Assembly (NCBI RefSeq): GCF_035046485.1
Contig: NC_085136.1
Location: 295,903,080 to 295,967,079 of the forward strand
DNA length: 64,000 nucleotides
Direction: 5' to 3'
Source: Aedes albopictus
Taxonomy: Eukaryota; Arthropoda; Insecta; Diptera; Culicidae
Shown here: one piece after another, positions 11,972 to 24,896 of the stretch
Layout of the letters: every line of letters begins with the position of its first letter
Numbering within the stretch: the stretch's first letter is position 1
Notes under the pieces: model-generated
Databases searched by the model: none
Told to the model about the DNA's origin: nothing
What the model saw: only the letters and a program-made list of their open reading frames with translations
Program-made: the position numbers and the translations under genes

Positions 11972-12115
11972 GGGGGCATACATAAAGTACGTCACGCTCA
12001 TAGGGGGGAGGGTTTCGAACAAGCACTGTATTAGGTATTGGAAAACCCCTACGAAGGGGGGGAGAGGGGGTCTAAAATTCCCAAATTTTGCGTGACGTAC
12101 TAAATGGATGCCCCC
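11972..12115. mobile_element. PIF/Harbinger-like MITE with TAA duplication
   Basis: The 144-bp element begins GGGGGCATACAT and ends ATGGATGCCCCC, with the inner repeat AGTACGTCACG on both sides. TAA occurs at 11969-11971 and 12116-12118. A 3-bp TAA/TTA duplication is typical of PIF/Harbinger. Related partial copies with a GTACGTCACG box appear near 27250. Confidence 0.8.
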
Positions 12116-12118
12116 TAA

Positions 12119-12737
12119 TGGCTTGCTTAAGGACAGACTTGTTCGAATCCCAACATGGCTGCCAAAATGGCCGACTTTGGCACCTACTCACGATTTCGAG
12201 CGCACAAATCTCGTTGTAAACAAAACCAGTGCACCTGATCTTCTTATTTTAAGCTTATTACAAGTGAGCAAGAACAGAATAATGAAATACACTGTTGTTT
12301 GAAGCTTACTTCTTGAGATTTGTGCGTTTGAAGTTCGGATGCACTATTGAGGCGGGATTTCAAGATGTTTGTCCTTAACCCTTTTTGTGAATCACCTGGT
12401 CTACTGGTGATTTTTTCGCCATAAATACCTATCCTGGCTTTAAGCACATAAGATTGCAGTATTGCAGTATAACGCTGACTGTCATCCACCATTTCATAAA
12501 ATGTCTGCATATTGCTCTAGTCAAAACTTTCCTTCCATTAGATCACATTCTCTTGTCATGCTTTATGTGTGCTGAGATAATTTGGAGCTATCCATGGAGT
12601 TACCTATGTTAATTCATCGATGCTTTCTGTTTGATGATGATCACGATTGAGGGAGTTTGCCGGCCGTCTGTTCTTCTTCTTCTTTATGGCTCTACGTTCT
12701 CACTGGAACTTGGTCTGTCTCACTTCAACTTTGTGTT
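12119..12737. other. No feature recognised
   Basis: Unique-looking AT-rich DNA with no long frame and no clear repeat. It includes a weak inverted pair around 12180-12340 (TTCGAGCGCACAAATCTC and GAGATTTGTGCGTTTGAA). Confidence 0.4.
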
Positions 12738-12765
12738 CTTTGAGCACTTCCACAGTTAGTCGAAG

Positions 12766-13275
12766 CAGTCAGTAGTGTGCGGTAGTTCGGCAGCAGCAAA
12801 GTTTCGCGCGCTCGCTTTGCTAGATTTTTGCGTTTTTTTTCCTCTTCCCTCTGCGGGGCTCCGACGACGGGACGCCAAGCAGTCAGTAGTGTGCGGTAGT
12901 TCGGCAGCAGCAAAGTTTCGCGCGCTCGCTTTGCTAGATTTTTGCAATTTTCTTTCCCCTTCTCTCTGCGGGGCTCCGACGACGGGACGCCAAGCAGTCA
13001 GTAGTGTGCGGTAGTTCGGCAGCAGCAAAGTTTCGCGCGCTCGCTTTGCTAGATTTTTGCAATTTTCTTTCCCCTTCTCTCTGCGGGGCTCCGACGACGG
13101 GACGCCAAGCAGTCAGTAGTGTGCGGTAGTTCGGCAGCAGCAAAGTTTCGCGCGCTCGCTTTGCTAGATTTTTGCGGTTTTTTTTTTCCTCTTCCCTCTG
13201 CGGGGTTCCGACGACGGGACGCCAAGCAGTCAGTAGTGTGCGGTAGTTCGGAAGCAGCAAAGTTTCGCGCGCTCG
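12766..13275 (+). repeat. Tandem ~115-bp GC-rich monomers
   Basis: The motif CAGTCAGTAGTGTGCGG starts at 12766, 12880, 12995, 13110 and 13226, so the periods are 114, 115, 115 and 116. Each unit also has GTTTCGCGCGCTCG and CTCCGACGACGGGACGCC. The small length differences come from a T-run. The position at the 5' end of a retroposon recalls promoter-bearing monomers of other LINEs. Confidence 0.92.
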
Positions 13276-14019
13276 TGTGATGGGATTTCGTCCGGGTGCC
13301 GGTGTCGCGCGCTTTTGCTTCGGTCGTTCGATTTTTCTTTTTCCCTATTCGGAAATGAGCATTTCGTTGTGTCGCGTCTTTTGTAGCAACACTGAACGAT
13401 CACCTGACGTGGGTGATCAGTTGTTTGCTTCTCATATGAAGTGAACAATAGTGCGTCAGCTTGCATGTTCGGTCGTGTCATTTACAGTTAAATATTGGCG
13501 ACTAGCTTCCGCGGTTTGATTCGAAATATTAAGTGACCACCTGATGTGGGTGATCGATTGTTTGCTTTCCGAGTGAAGCGAATAATAGCGTGTTAGATTG
13601 CATATTTTGTCGCGTCGTTTGCAGTAAATATTAAGCGGGTGGTCGATTGTTTGCTTTCCGCGTAAAGCTAACAATAGCGCGGCAACCAGCATGACACGAA
13701 GGTCATATTACTTATCAAAGTGAATCCAGACCCAACGATACCTTTCCTACTAACAAACACTCCTTCCTGCAGCCTTTGGTGGAGTCGCAGCGGTAAACGC
13801 GAGCCTTCACTTAACAAAGATTGTTACTAATATTCCTTCCCTCTTCCAACCTGACTGCAAGGACGTGGCCGGCGCCGTTATTGTACCGTTAAAGAGAGTC
13901 TCTGAAGCGTGCAAAGTGAGAATATTGACCACTCCCAGTCAATTATTCAGTTGATTCATTGTGCAACTGTCATTGGTTCGGGTCAATCACGGAATAGCAA
14001 CCATAGATGTGTGCAGTCA

Positions 14020-14047
14020 GTCTAAGCTAAGCTAAGCTAAGCTAAAG
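14020..14047 (+). repeat. TAAGC pentamer tail of the retroposon
   Basis: About five TAAGC repeats form the 3' end, immediately before the downstream target-site copy. Confidence 0.85.
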
Positions 14048-14162
14048 CTTTGAGCACTTCCACAGTTAGTAATTGAAGGGATTTCTTTGCGTGCCATTGC
14101 ATGAATTTGTCCATTGTGAGGCAAGTACAATGATACACTATGCCCAGGGAAGTCGAGAAAAG

Positions 14163-14247
14163 CTCCCGAGCGGAACGAGAATCGAATCCGCCGTCTCCGG
14201 ACTAGCGGTCCAAAGCCTTATCCACAAGACTAACTGGAGACCACGCC
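14163..14247 (-). repeat. tRNA-headed SINE-like sequence
   Basis: The minus strand contains an A-box-like TTAGTCTTGTGGATAAGGC and a B-box-like GGATTCGATTCTCG, followed by non-tRNA sequence. It is one of several unrelated-looking tRNA-type heads in the window. Confidence 0.55.
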
Positions 14248-14249
14248 GG

Positions 14250-15440
14250 CCGTCTGTATGTGCATTATTGAATAAATGTTTATTTGTCAGTCACCATCAA
14301 AATGAACACCTAATCGAAGGATAAACATTTGCCAAAGTTTACAAATAGCTACTCCCAGGAAGGACAAATAAAAAAATAAAATCTTCCGAAAAAACTGCAC
14401 ACTGTTAAAAAGGGCATCGTCACTGTTGATAGCAAATCTGATGCTGGAAAAGCACATCCTTCTCGGATGTCTCGACGATCCTTCCTTTGAATAAGGGAAA
14501 ATAGAAAAGGAAAAATCACACATGCTTCCATGTTGGCGCTGCACGCGTGCCAAGCTGAACCAAGAGTTTCCAATGATTCCAATCAATTTCTTTTCTTCAG
14601 TGATGCAGCAAGCTAGGGGAACATTGTGTGGAGTGGATCAGCATTGTCAAATGGTGGATATACGTCGTATTTAATATTGTGGTTCAGTTTTGTCTATTTA
14701 TTTACGAGAAATTTTTAAGTCATGAACTATTGGACAGAATATGCTTTGAAAATTAACCTCAGAGAATATACGTTCATCTCCGCTTCCTTCTTTGTGTAAA
14801 ACTTTGTAACGGGTATATCAAAGTAACATTTTCATTCAATTCTTTTAAACATAGGCTATTCTTCCGAGCTATTATATTGACTAAGATTTTGGCGCTACAT
14901 TGTCGCTATTTTTGTCATCTATTTATTCTTCTTTTAAACGCAGAATATTTGTTAAGAAGATCGAAAGGTATTATATTCAGCTTTTAATTTATTGAAAAAT
15001 ATTTAAAATTAGTTGAACAAAACGCAAGATATTTAAATTTTAGTAAATTCTATATTTAAAAAAAAAATGTAAAACTCGATATTGAACTAAAACTCAAAAA
15101 CTGTTCTACTTTAAATTTTTTGAAGCATGGTTTCGAAATCAGCACTAATTTGTGCTTATAAAACTTTGGTCGTTGACAGAAGTTCACGACTTTCGTTTTA
15201 TTTTGTAAACTAGTGTTACCAGGATAATTAATTTCAGAAAAATATATTTGGCTGACAGTGTGCAATGTTTCTCATTTCTTAAGCACTAGGCCACACTTCA
15301 ATTGAATTAACATCCATTCGACTGAATGCAGTAATTTTCATAATATCAGAGTATTTTTGGCTGTCTAATACTACTCATAAAACTCACTTAAACCCCTTTA
15401 AATTATCGTTCATAAACCCTTCCTACAAGCTGCTCTAATA
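14250..15440. other. AT-rich DNA, no gene seen
   Basis: No supported reading frame. The antisense frames at 14287-14586 have no recognisable domain. Confidence 0.4.
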
Positions 15441-15444
15441 ATTC

Positions 15445-15845
15445 CTAAAGACTCTTTTAGAAATTCTTCAAGGAATTCCTTAAGAAAATTATCCAGAAAT
15501 TCCTTGAAAAATTTACCCTTCCAGAAAAGCTTTCATTGATTCCTTCAGAAATGTGTCAGAGGAAATGAAAATCTTTGATTGCTTGCTTATGAAATTCTTC
15601 CATAAATATCTCTAAGAATTACTCAATTACTGATTGAAACAGCAATTTCTCCGCTTTTAACTTCAACCGTTCTTCCAGAGAATCCTCTAGTAATAAATCT
15701 GAAAATTTTGCTAGAAAATCTACCATGAATTTTCTTAGAAATACCCCCATTGATTCTTTCAGAAAATCCTTCGGGAATTATTTCGGATAATTTCCATGGA
15801 TTCCTCCAGAAATTGTCCCCTTGATTCCATCTAAAAATCTTAAAT
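15445..15845. repeat. Degenerate TTCCTTCAGAAATTC tract
   Basis: Imperfect units such as TTCCTTCAGAAAT, TTCCTTGAAAAAT and CTTCCAGAAA follow one another. The same loose repeat recurs across the window in both directions. Confidence 0.7.
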
Positions 15846-15849
15846 TGCA

Positions 15850-15960
15850 GGGTTATTACAACAGCGCGGATTTTGCGAATTTCGCGGATTTCGCGATTTT
15901 CGCGGATTTGCCACTAGAATTCGGCCCCCTCGCGAATTTGGCGCGGAATTGGTTTTGCTA
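15850..15960 (+). repeat. GCGGATTT-rich short repeat insert
   Basis: Iterated GCGGATTTNGCG units (AGCGCGGATTTTGCG, TTCGCGGATTTCGCG) end in GGCGCGGAATTGG. A related piece lies at 22090-22165 (GGCGCGAATTC, GGCGCGGATTT). Confidence 0.6.
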
Positions 15961-16344
15961 TTCCGTCATGCAATTTTTGTGCATAGCTGGCACTCTCTCA
16001 CCTTTATAAATGATCATCTGACATAACATATAATATCTATGTATTAGATTTACAGGAATAAACTAAACTTTGAGCTCTACTCCGAATACTTGTGAGAAAT
16101 TCCATAACAAAATCCTGGAAATCATCAAGGGTCTTCTTCAAAGTGCATCCCAAGAATTTATCTAAGGATTTCTTCTGATACCATACTTAAGACCTTTGTT
16201 AATGAACTTTCATCTTTTTGCCTTTCTCGTACACTAAGTGTACTGGAAAGGCTATATGTTCACTCCAAAAATGACTTTTTGATAGAAGGCCCGGAGGGTC
16301 GAGTCACATATACCAATCAACTCAGCTCGACGAATTGAGGTGAT

Positions 16345-16400
16345 GTCTGTGTGTATGTATGTGTGTGTGTATGTGTGTGTGTATGTGTGTGTGTATGTGT
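16345..16400 (+). repeat. TG/TATG microsatellite
   Basis: Alternating TGTGTG and TATG units. The mirrored copy in the related element is at about 44055-44111. Confidence 0.85.
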
Positions 16401-16629
16401 ACAAAAAAACTCACATCACTTTTTGGCAGTAAACCTCAACCGATTTTAATGACCGACAGTTCATTCGACGCGGAATATGGTCCTATTGTTTCCTATTGAA
16501 AATGGTTCGGATCGGTTCAGCCGTTCCGGAGTTATGGCCATTTACGTGTTCCGGACCAGTACCCTTGGAAGGGGCCATACATAAAAATGTAACAAACACA
16601 TTCATGCGACACATCAATCTGCGGCATTT

Positions 16630-18370
16630 TCGATAACCTGATGAACAGTTAGCAATAAAATAGTCTCAGACCTTATCTGATCCGGTTGTGTTCCGGAACC
16701 GGTTCCGGATGTCCCGCCGGAAGTGGCCAAATATAAAGTGATTCATAACTATGCATGTGACACATCAAATTGCGGCAATTTCGGTAACCTGATGAACAGT
16801 TAGCAAGAAAACAGTCTCAGACCTTATCTGAACCGGTATAGTACCGGAACCGGTTCCAAATGTCCCACCGGAAGTGGCCAAATCTAAAAGTGATCCAAAA
16901 CTATGCATGTGACTCATCAAATTGCGGCAATTTCGATGAACATGATGAACAGTTAGCAAGAAAACAGTCTAAGAACATATCTGAACCGGCAGTGTTCCGG
17001 AACCGGTTTCGGGTGTCCCACCGGAAGTGGCCAAATATTAAAGTGAACCAAATCCATGCATGCGGCATATCATAGCGCGGCTTTTTTTGACAATGAAAGG
17101 TTGGAATAAAAAAAGACTCAGACCTTTTCTGAACCAGTTGTGTTCCGGAACCGATTCCGGATGTCCCGCCGGAAGTGGCCAAACCATGGGTTAAACATAA
17201 AAGTGATCCAAAACTATGCCAGTGACACATCAAATTGCGGAAATTTCGATAACCTGATGAACAGTTAGCAAGAAAACAGTCTCAGACCTTATCTGAACCG
17301 GTAGTGTTCCAGATGTCCCACCGGAAGTGGGCAAATATAAAAGGATGCATGTGACACATCAAATTGCGGCAATTTCGATAACCTGATGAACAGTTAGCAA
17401 GAAAACAGTCTTAGACCATATCTGAACCGTCAGTGTTCCGGAATCGGTTTCGGGTGTCCCCGGAAGTGGCCTAATATTAAAGTGAACCAAATACATGCAT
17501 GCGGAATATCAAAGTGCGGCTTTTTTGACAATAAAAGGTTGGAATAATAAAAGACTCAGACCATATCTGAACCGGTAGTGTTTCGGAACCGGTTCCGGAT
17601 GTCCCGCTGGAAGTGGTTCAAATATAAAATTGATCCAAACCCATGCATACGACACAGCAAACTGCGAAAATTTCATTAACCTGATGAACAGTTAGCAAGA
17701 AAACAATCTCAGACCATATCTGAACCGGCAGAGTTCCGGAACCGGTTCAAGATGTCCTGCTGCAAGTGGTTAAATATAAAAGTGATTTAAAACTAAGCAT
17801 GCGACATATCAAATTGCGGCAATTTCGATATCCTGATGAGCAATTAGCAAGAAAACAGTCTCCATATTTGAACCGGTTCCGGGTGTCCCGCTGGAAGTGT
17901 TAGTATATAAAATTGAACAAAACTGTTGTAGCGGCACATCAAATCATGGCTTTCCGACAAACTGAAGGCCGGTTATCAAGGAAGTAGGCTAAGATCGCAT
18001 TAGGGACTATCAGTAGTTCCGAAACTAGTTCCGGGTTTCCCTCCGAATGCGCCTAAATATAAGACTGAACCGAACCCATGCATGCGACACAGCAAAGCGC
18101 GGTTTTTTGATAATCTTATAAACGTTAGCAAGCAAATAAGCTCAGACTATTTAAGAAAGTGCCGGTAGTGTTCCGCAACCGGTTCCAGGCATGCGACGTA
18201 TAACATAGCGGCTTTTTCAAAAAAATTGCGAACGGTTAGCAAAAAATAGCCTCAGATCATATTAATTTTCGTTTTTTTAGGTAACCCGATGAACAGTTGA
18301 CAAAAACATAGTCTCAGACCATATTTGAGACAACTGGAATCGGTTCCAGGTGTCCCGCCAAAAGTGGTCA
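16630..18370 (+). repeat. ~150-bp tandem array with GGAACCGGTTCC core
   Basis: GATGAACAGTTAGC recurs at 16640, 16791, 16944, 17256, 17385 and 17683, with steps near 150 and some units missing or altered. Each unit holds GTTCCGGAACCGGTTCCGG, itself a palindrome, then TGTCCCGCCGGAAGTGGCC and CATGCATG. Units decay toward 18.4 kb. Confidence 0.88.
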
Positions 18371-19481
18371 AGTGTAAAATTTAACGAAACCCATGCACAT
18401 CAAATAGCAGAATTATAATAATTAACAAAATAAATGTCAAAGCGATATATCAAATCGTGGCTTTTTTGATAGCCTGTAAACGTTAGGTCTTGGGTGAGAA
18501 ATGGTCAAAGTCTTCATATATGCAAGAGAACAAAATCGGACCAAAGCGATCTCTTCAAATCACACCATTTTAGATTCCTGCGGTGTAAATCAACGTTTTA
18601 TGGACAAATTATAATTTAATCGCATCAACACCGAATAAAGTTTTTTAAATCTTCAATCTCGTTTTGCTTCTAAAATTACTGCTCACAATTAGGGTGCGGC
18701 TAGTTGAGCCCTCGCTCTTCTCCTTGCGATTGAAATTTGAATGGAAAATTCACTATTTCTGCATTTTTTTCGTAATTTTACATGAATTTTACATGAATCG
18801 TGTTTCCAATGATAAGATAATATAGAATAAGTGTGCTGAACATTGGCGAAGATCACAAAGTGATCTTTGATTGTGAACAAAGATAACCTTCTTCATGCAT
18901 TAGCTGACGCTCACCCCTCTGCCGTAGTGCATGGAATGGGGTCATAATGACCACGACTAGGGTTAAGGTGGTCAAACAGTCAAGTTAGAGGTCTAATATT
19001 TTTCAGCTATTTTGCTGTTGAACATAACATAGAAATATGTACCATCAATAAGTTTCCCATATTGATGATGGCTGTATTAAAATTGTTGCTTTTCTATATA
19101 AAGTGTTCACAGGATTCAGAAACATTTTGGCTAACGTCGACGGAATGTTTATGAGTACATATTCGACGAGAAAGGCACTATCACCACTAGGTGGATAAAT
19201 CTGGGTTTTTCTTTTTTGGATTAATGCTTTCACCTTAAAAAATCTCAAATGAATTGTTTCGTAATGCTTGAAAATTTTCTATAAAAAATCCTGTAGTAAT
19301 ATCCAAATAAATTACTAAAGAAAATTCTCGAAAGAGTTTATCTGACAAAACTATAAGAATTTGAATTGAATTGTCATGTGAAGTATTTCCGAATTACTGG
19401 AATCTCGTATAAAATTGGATGAAACTCCACAAAATATTTCTCTGGAGAAATTCTGCAACAATTTCTCCAAGATGATCATGC

Positions 19482-19586
19482 GCGTAACTACAACGCATTT
19501 ATCTCACAAGTTGTGCACGCTTGCTGTAGTGCATAACAAGCGCGCTCGGCATTGGAGCACAGGGGACAAATGCGCTGTAGTTACGC
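19482..19586. mobile_element. Short hairpin MITE
   Basis: GCGTAACTACAACGCATTT at the left and AAATGCGCTGTAGTTACGC at the right are near-perfect inverted repeats, 105 bp overall. Confidence 0.7.
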
Positions 19587-19599
19587 ATTATGGATATCG

Positions 19600-22190
19600 A
19601 ACGATTGGTCCTTTGAGTACAAGTTTCTTAAACATAAACAATAAAAACATTCAAAATTGTTCTGAGATTTTTTTTTACAAATATTTCTTAGGAATCCATG
19701 GCTGGAGTAATCCATCCATCAAAAGCCACTAAAAGAGTTCCCGTTAGAATAGCTTTAACAATTGAATTTTCACAGTGGTCCAACACATAGTTCTAGAGGC
19801 ATTTCTAGTAGAAATCCTTAGATCATTTTAGCGAAGACCACTTTATCAAGAAGACTTGCAGCACTGCTCAAAATCGGGAGTCACTGTTAGCAGCGCCACC
19901 ACGGGTTAAGGTGGAAGCATTTATGATAGTGTGAGTAAATCTTCATACTCGCACCAATACATTCTTACACTTTTTTACAAAGGTACCACTTTAGCTCAAC
20001 AGGCGGCGGTGCCGTCGGTGTCGCATGCCGCACATTGGAGTAAATTATATCAAAACCTGATCATAAGTGGAAAAACTCAAAATGAAGTAATTGGGTTTTC
20101 CGTTGTGTTTTTGCCAAGTGTAGTTATCGTGTAATCGTTTGACAGCTAAGCAGTGTCCAAATGTTTTGTTTACGCTTGTCAGAAGAGGTTTAGTGAAGCT
20201 GAATTTTGGCCGTTCTCTTTGATATAACTCACAGCGCGTGCTAGTTTTGACCGTACAAAGTGAATAAAATTGATAGTCAATTAATTCAACGATGCAGTTT
20301 GTTAAAGAAGGTTAATGTTGTTATTCTGTTAATTTGAAACCCAAACAAATTGACGTTAAGTTTACATACAATATATGAAAATATTGAAAAAAAAAATTTG
20401 ATGGAATCTTTTACCGTAGATTCAAAAAGAAATAAGTTGATTTTCGGGCTGTTTCCGGGAAATCTTCTTTAAGTGTATGATAAAACTATTGTTCCTCTTT
20501 AAAATGCAGAGAGAAAACCTTCCAGATGTTTCCGATTTCAAAAGTTGCAACACTTTGAAAAAATCGTGATAATTATATTATTATATGATATTATTTGCCT
20601 AAAAACACAATTTGGCCCTCTGAACGTATTTTTGCTGAAAACTAGAATTCAACAGCTTTCAAACAAAAAAACAGAAGTTTAAAATCGGTTAACTGGTTCA
20701 AAAGCTGTGATTTTTTGAAAAAAAAATAGTTTCGAAAAATCTTGATTTTTACAATTATAAAATTGGACACCCTAATGACGAAATAAAAGAATACGGGTCT
20801 AATTATTTTCGATAAACTACAAAACCATCAAGTATCACGATGTTCGGAGACACACTATATCGGTTTTCTATGGAATGGTTGTATTATTTGAATTTTTTTT
20901 GTTGAAGTCGGTTAGATTGGTTGTTTCCCACTGCTAGGTGAATTTATTGTTATAAAATTCATTGAAAACTATGAAATACGTTTCATTACTAATTTGGGTT
21001 GCATTTGGGCTGAGAAAATACGTCAAAATAGTTTTGATCAGTTTTGATGTACTAGGTATGTGCTCCACTGTGTGCCGTTAGTGTGGGAAAACAACAGGGG
21101 TGCATGTCTTCTTGATAAAGTAGTCTTCGATTTTAGGAAAATCTGTCGATGCACCATGGAGGAAATTACATGTAAATCCGTGTGAGAATTATAGCGAAAA
21201 AATTGAAGAAAACCCCTGGCGAATCTTTAGAGGAATTCATGGACAAAAAACTGGAAACTTTCTTAAAACGTTCTTAAAAAAATTCTAAAAAAAAATGAAC
21301 CAGCGGGTAAATCTTTAAAAAATTGCAACATTGTCTTTCAGGAGCCTTCACAGAGTTGCTGTATGGATTTTTTAGTAGTATAACTGCGGAGGAAGGTATT
21401 TTCTGTTTTTCACAGGCATCTCTTTCTCTTGGCATTTCTTCAGAATTTTCTAGAGGCACTATCCGTAAACAACGTAAACTAATGTTTGGGCATTTCAGAG
21501 CCATCCTCGCCCCATCCCCCGTTATAGACTTTGTCCATACAACATTATCGACATTAGTATAATTTTTTTTTTAATTTTTTATTTATGTGCATTTTAACTT
21601 AGATGCTAATTCTACACTCCATTAGTATAAAGCGTAGACTTTGACCAGGCCACTCCCTGCTCCTTAGAGTCTATATAGTTCATGGATGGGCCTTAAAGTA
21701 TTCTACTTAGAATACTTATCTAAAATTTTTTTTCTAGAATGTCTCACTGAGATTCTTCAGACATTACTAAAAAAATCGTAAAGTTAAGTTCTAAGGACTA
21801 CCCCCAGAATATTCTACTAGAATTCATGCTCATTATCTTAAGATTTGTTCGAAAAGGTTTGTATCTGGCATTGTATTTAAAAACTTCAGAAATTCTTCTG
21901 AAGTATTTTTGACAGTTTTTAGGGATATCTCCAAGAATAAATTTTAGTATTTTTTTAATTCTCCAATGTTTTCTTTGCTAGCTATTTCTTCAATCTTTCA
22001 ATTTCAAGCACCCTTACTTGATGCACTATTGTGGAGTGTTCAAATTTAATTTTCAATATATACGTAATATAGAAAAATGAAACTTACGCGTATTTGGCGC
22101 GAATTCATTTTCACAATCACGCGGATTCAAATTTTGATCGCGCAGATTTGGCGCGGATTTTTTTCCATGCTTCTTGTTACAACCCTGAAA
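19600..22190. other. AT-rich DNA, no gene seen
   Basis: No supported coding region. It contains scattered fragments of degenerate repeats, plus the GCGGATTT-type piece at 22090-22165. Confidence 0.4.
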
Positions 22191-22194
22191 TTGA

Positions 22195-24600
22195 TAATTA
22201 GTTCAGAAATTTCTCTTTCTTCATACAGAAAGTCTTCCAAAGATTCCCTTGGACACTCCTCTAAAAATTCTTTCAAAAATCTTTCGGAAACTTCTTAAAA
22301 AAATTGTCCAGACATTCATTAAGAAATTCATCTAAAGCTTCCTTCAGTAACTCTCAAAAAATCCTCAAAAAAAATTCTGCAGGAATTCCTTCAGAAAATC
22401 CTTTAGAGATTCCTTTAAAAAATCTCCTCTGAATTGCTTCCAAAATTGCTCCATGGTTTTCTTTAGAAGTTCAGGCACGAATTTTTCAGATAATCTGCAA
22501 CGGATTCCTTCAGATATTACTCCAGCAATTCTATTATGCAATCTCTCAGCAATTCCTTCGGAAATTCTTTAAGAAGATTGATTCAGAAATGTCTCAAAGG
22601 ATTTTTTTTTCAGAATTTTTTTCAGAGATAATTCTTGTAATATCTCGATGGATCCATTGAGAAATTCATTCATGGATTCCTACATATTTTTTCTCAGAGC
22701 GGCCTTCAGGAAGTTTTTCGAGAATTTATTCAAAATGTTGTCTAGGGCTTCCTCCACAACTGTTTTCATGGATTTCATAGGAATATCAAACAAGGAATAC
22801 TTAATAATTTTCTTTTGGAATTCTTTCAGAAATTCTTCCAGATTATTTTTCAAAAACTTTTTCAGGACTTCATTGAGAAATTTTCTCCACATCCATGGAT
22901 TTCTTCTGAGATTTATTCATGTTATTTTTCAGAACTTTCTCTACAGATTTCTTTGGAAACTGTTTCAAGAGTTGCATAAAAAAGCTTCCATTCAGTCTTT
23001 CTTCCACGGATCTCTCCAGAAATACGATTAACGATTACTTCCAGAAATCATTCAAGGGTTCTTAAAAAAATCTACCAGGGATTCTTTCCCTTATTCCTTC
23101 CCAGAACTTTTCATCCATTTGAAATTTATCCATAAATTTATTGAACAATTCCTTTCGAAATGGCTCCATGGATACCCTAGATTTCTTCATTCTTTCTCTT
23201 TCGTTCTCAACCCGGACTGTTGGATGGATTAAAAAAAAGAAAACGAGAAAACCCGAAACAAAATGCTTGATTTAATTTCCTATCATTTTAATGGAAATTT
23301 TTAATGTTCTGCAGAAGCATAAAACTGTCACTATATCTTCAAAAACCTTGTATAAATTCATTTTTCCTTTGGTTCTAAAATTTGTGATACTTAGAAAACC
23401 TTAATTCTGCGGTGTTATGTTGTGTTGCGTGGAGCCAGACAGGTTAAATTTGTATTGGAGACTATGTAACGTTAGTTAATAAAAACCTATAAAAACAAGG
23501 AAAGTGAGAAAATGTTTTGTTCAAAAAGTTAGCCTATTTAAAAAAATGACGTATGTTATGAAAATACGAGCTGATATGTCGCCAAGTTCCATAACAATCA
23601 AAAGTGGGTCGCTAGCTTAAAGATTTTGAGAACCTCTACTTTAGAAAGTTACACAAGGATTATTTCTCAATCAACTTCAGGTATTCGTCCAGAAATCTTC
23701 TTAGAATTCCTTTCAAAAATCTATCCGGGATTTATTCAGAACTTTCTTTGAAGAGTTTCTCCAAAGACCTTTGCATCGTTCTCTTTCAAAAAAAAAAAAA
23801 AATCCTCCAGGAAAATTTCCTCAGAGTGGCTTCCAGGAAGGTTTTCAGGAGTTTTTTTTTTCCAAGGATTTTATTAAACCATCAACCATGAATTCCTTAA
23901 GAATTTCTTTTAGAAATTCTTCCAGAAAATCTTCCTCGGATTCCATCATTTTCGCCAGGGATTCCCGCAGAAATTCATGCATGGATTTCTTCAGAAATTT
24001 AACGAAAATTTTCTTCAGAACTTCAGATTCCTCTCCAGATTCCTTCAGTGTTTTTTCAGATTTTTTTCCAGGAATTATTTCATTAATTTATTCCGGGATT
24101 CCATCGGAAATTTCCGTAGAAATAACCTGCGGGAAATCCTCTATAGATTGTTTCTTGATGTCATGCAATGATTTCATCCGGAATTCATTTATAGATTCCT
24201 GCAGAAACTCATAGTGACTACTCTTGAACGCCTTCGAGTATTACTCCATGTATTTTCTCGAGTTTCTTCCATTGTACTCTAGGAAATTCTCTACGATTTT
24301 TCAGAAATTTATACAGAAATTTTTCCAAGAATATTTACACAAGAATTCCTTTAAAAATTTGTTAACAGATTTTCTTAGGAATGTTTACAGAGAGTTATTC
24401 AGATGTTTCTCCAGATATTCCTTCAAAGATTCTTCCAGAGAAACTCCACGGATTCCCCCAAAAATAGCTTCAAAAAATCCTCCAGGAATTTAATAAGGAA
24501 TTTCACCTGCAGATCTTTCAAACTATTTTCTATAGATTTTTCTATTTTTCTTATTTCTGGCATTTCAAATGGAGTTTCTCGAGAAATTTCATCAGAAGCT
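22195..24600. repeat. Long degenerate TTCCTTCAGAAATTC tract
   Basis: About 2.4 kb, with a break at 23180-23640, of loose repeats of TTC(C/T)TTCAGAAATTC type. The longest frames, for example 23771-24214, are Ser/Phe/Arg-rich translations of this repeat and show no domain. Confidence 0.75.
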
Positions 24601-24633
24601 TAAAATAGTACTTACACCGAATCTATGACAAAA

Positions 24634-24896
24634 GGTCGAAAGACATAAGGTCGAATAACAAAAGGTCGAAGGACAAAAGGTCGAATGGACAAAAGGTCGA
24701 ATGGACAAAAGGTCGAATGGACAAAAGGTCGAATGGACAAAAGGTCGAATGGACAAAAGGTCGAATGGGACAAAAGGTCAAATGGGACAAAAGGTCGAAT
24801 GGACAAAAGGTCGAATGGACAAAAGGTCGAATGGAACAAAAGGTCGAATGGGACAAAAGGTCGAATGGACAAAAGGTCGAATGGACAAAAGGTCTA
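24634..24896 (+). repeat. 16-bp minisatellite ACAAAAGGTCGAATGG, forward
   Basis: About 16 units of ACAAAAGGTCGAATGG, with some units carrying an extra G or A. Edge units vary (AAAGACATAAGGTCG). The translated MDKRSNGQKVEWTKGR frames in all registers are artefacts of the repeat. A mirror-image array lies at 27858-28082. Confidence 0.95.

Larger units (their letters stand above)
12761..14047 (+). mobile_element. Non-coding retroposon with 5' monomers and (TAAGC)n tail
   Basis: It is flanked by an exact 23-bp direct repeat starting CTTTGAGCACTTCCAC (12738-12760 and 14048-14070), a long target duplication typical of LINE-driven insertion. The body starts with four and a half tandem ~115-bp monomers. 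It continues through related CACCTGACGTGGGTGATCAG-type units and ends with TAAGCTAAGCTAAGCTAAGC. No reverse transcriptase is encoded, so it must use another element's machinery or be an internally deleted LINE keeping its 5' promoter region and 3' UTR. Confidence 0.85.
16211..19200 (+). mobile_element. Large non-autonomous element, GCCTTTCTCGT ends, copy A
   Basis: It opens TGCCTTTCTCGTACACTAAG, then AGTGTACTGGAAAGGCTATATG and a (TG)n stretch. It closes near 19160-19200 with ACGAGAAAGGCACTATCACC and ACTAGGTGGAT. The inverted GCCTTTCTCGT termini and lack of any coding region suggest a long non-autonomous DNA element. The centre is a ~150-bp tandem array. Related copies lie at 40459-44242 and 44313-46775. 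Confidence 0.75.

Noticed and set aside
12775..13260. Frames with repeated ALALLDFC or PNYRTLLTAWRPVVGAPQRE
   Set aside because: Translations of the 115-bp monomers on both strands.
23771..24214. 147-residue Ser/Arg/Phe-rich frame
   Set aside because: The degenerate TTCCTTCAGAAATTC tract reads open by composition. No known domain.
24634..24896. Short regular repeats resembling a CRISPR array
   Set aside because: The units are contiguous 16-bp tandem copies with no unique spacers, in eukaryotic DNA.
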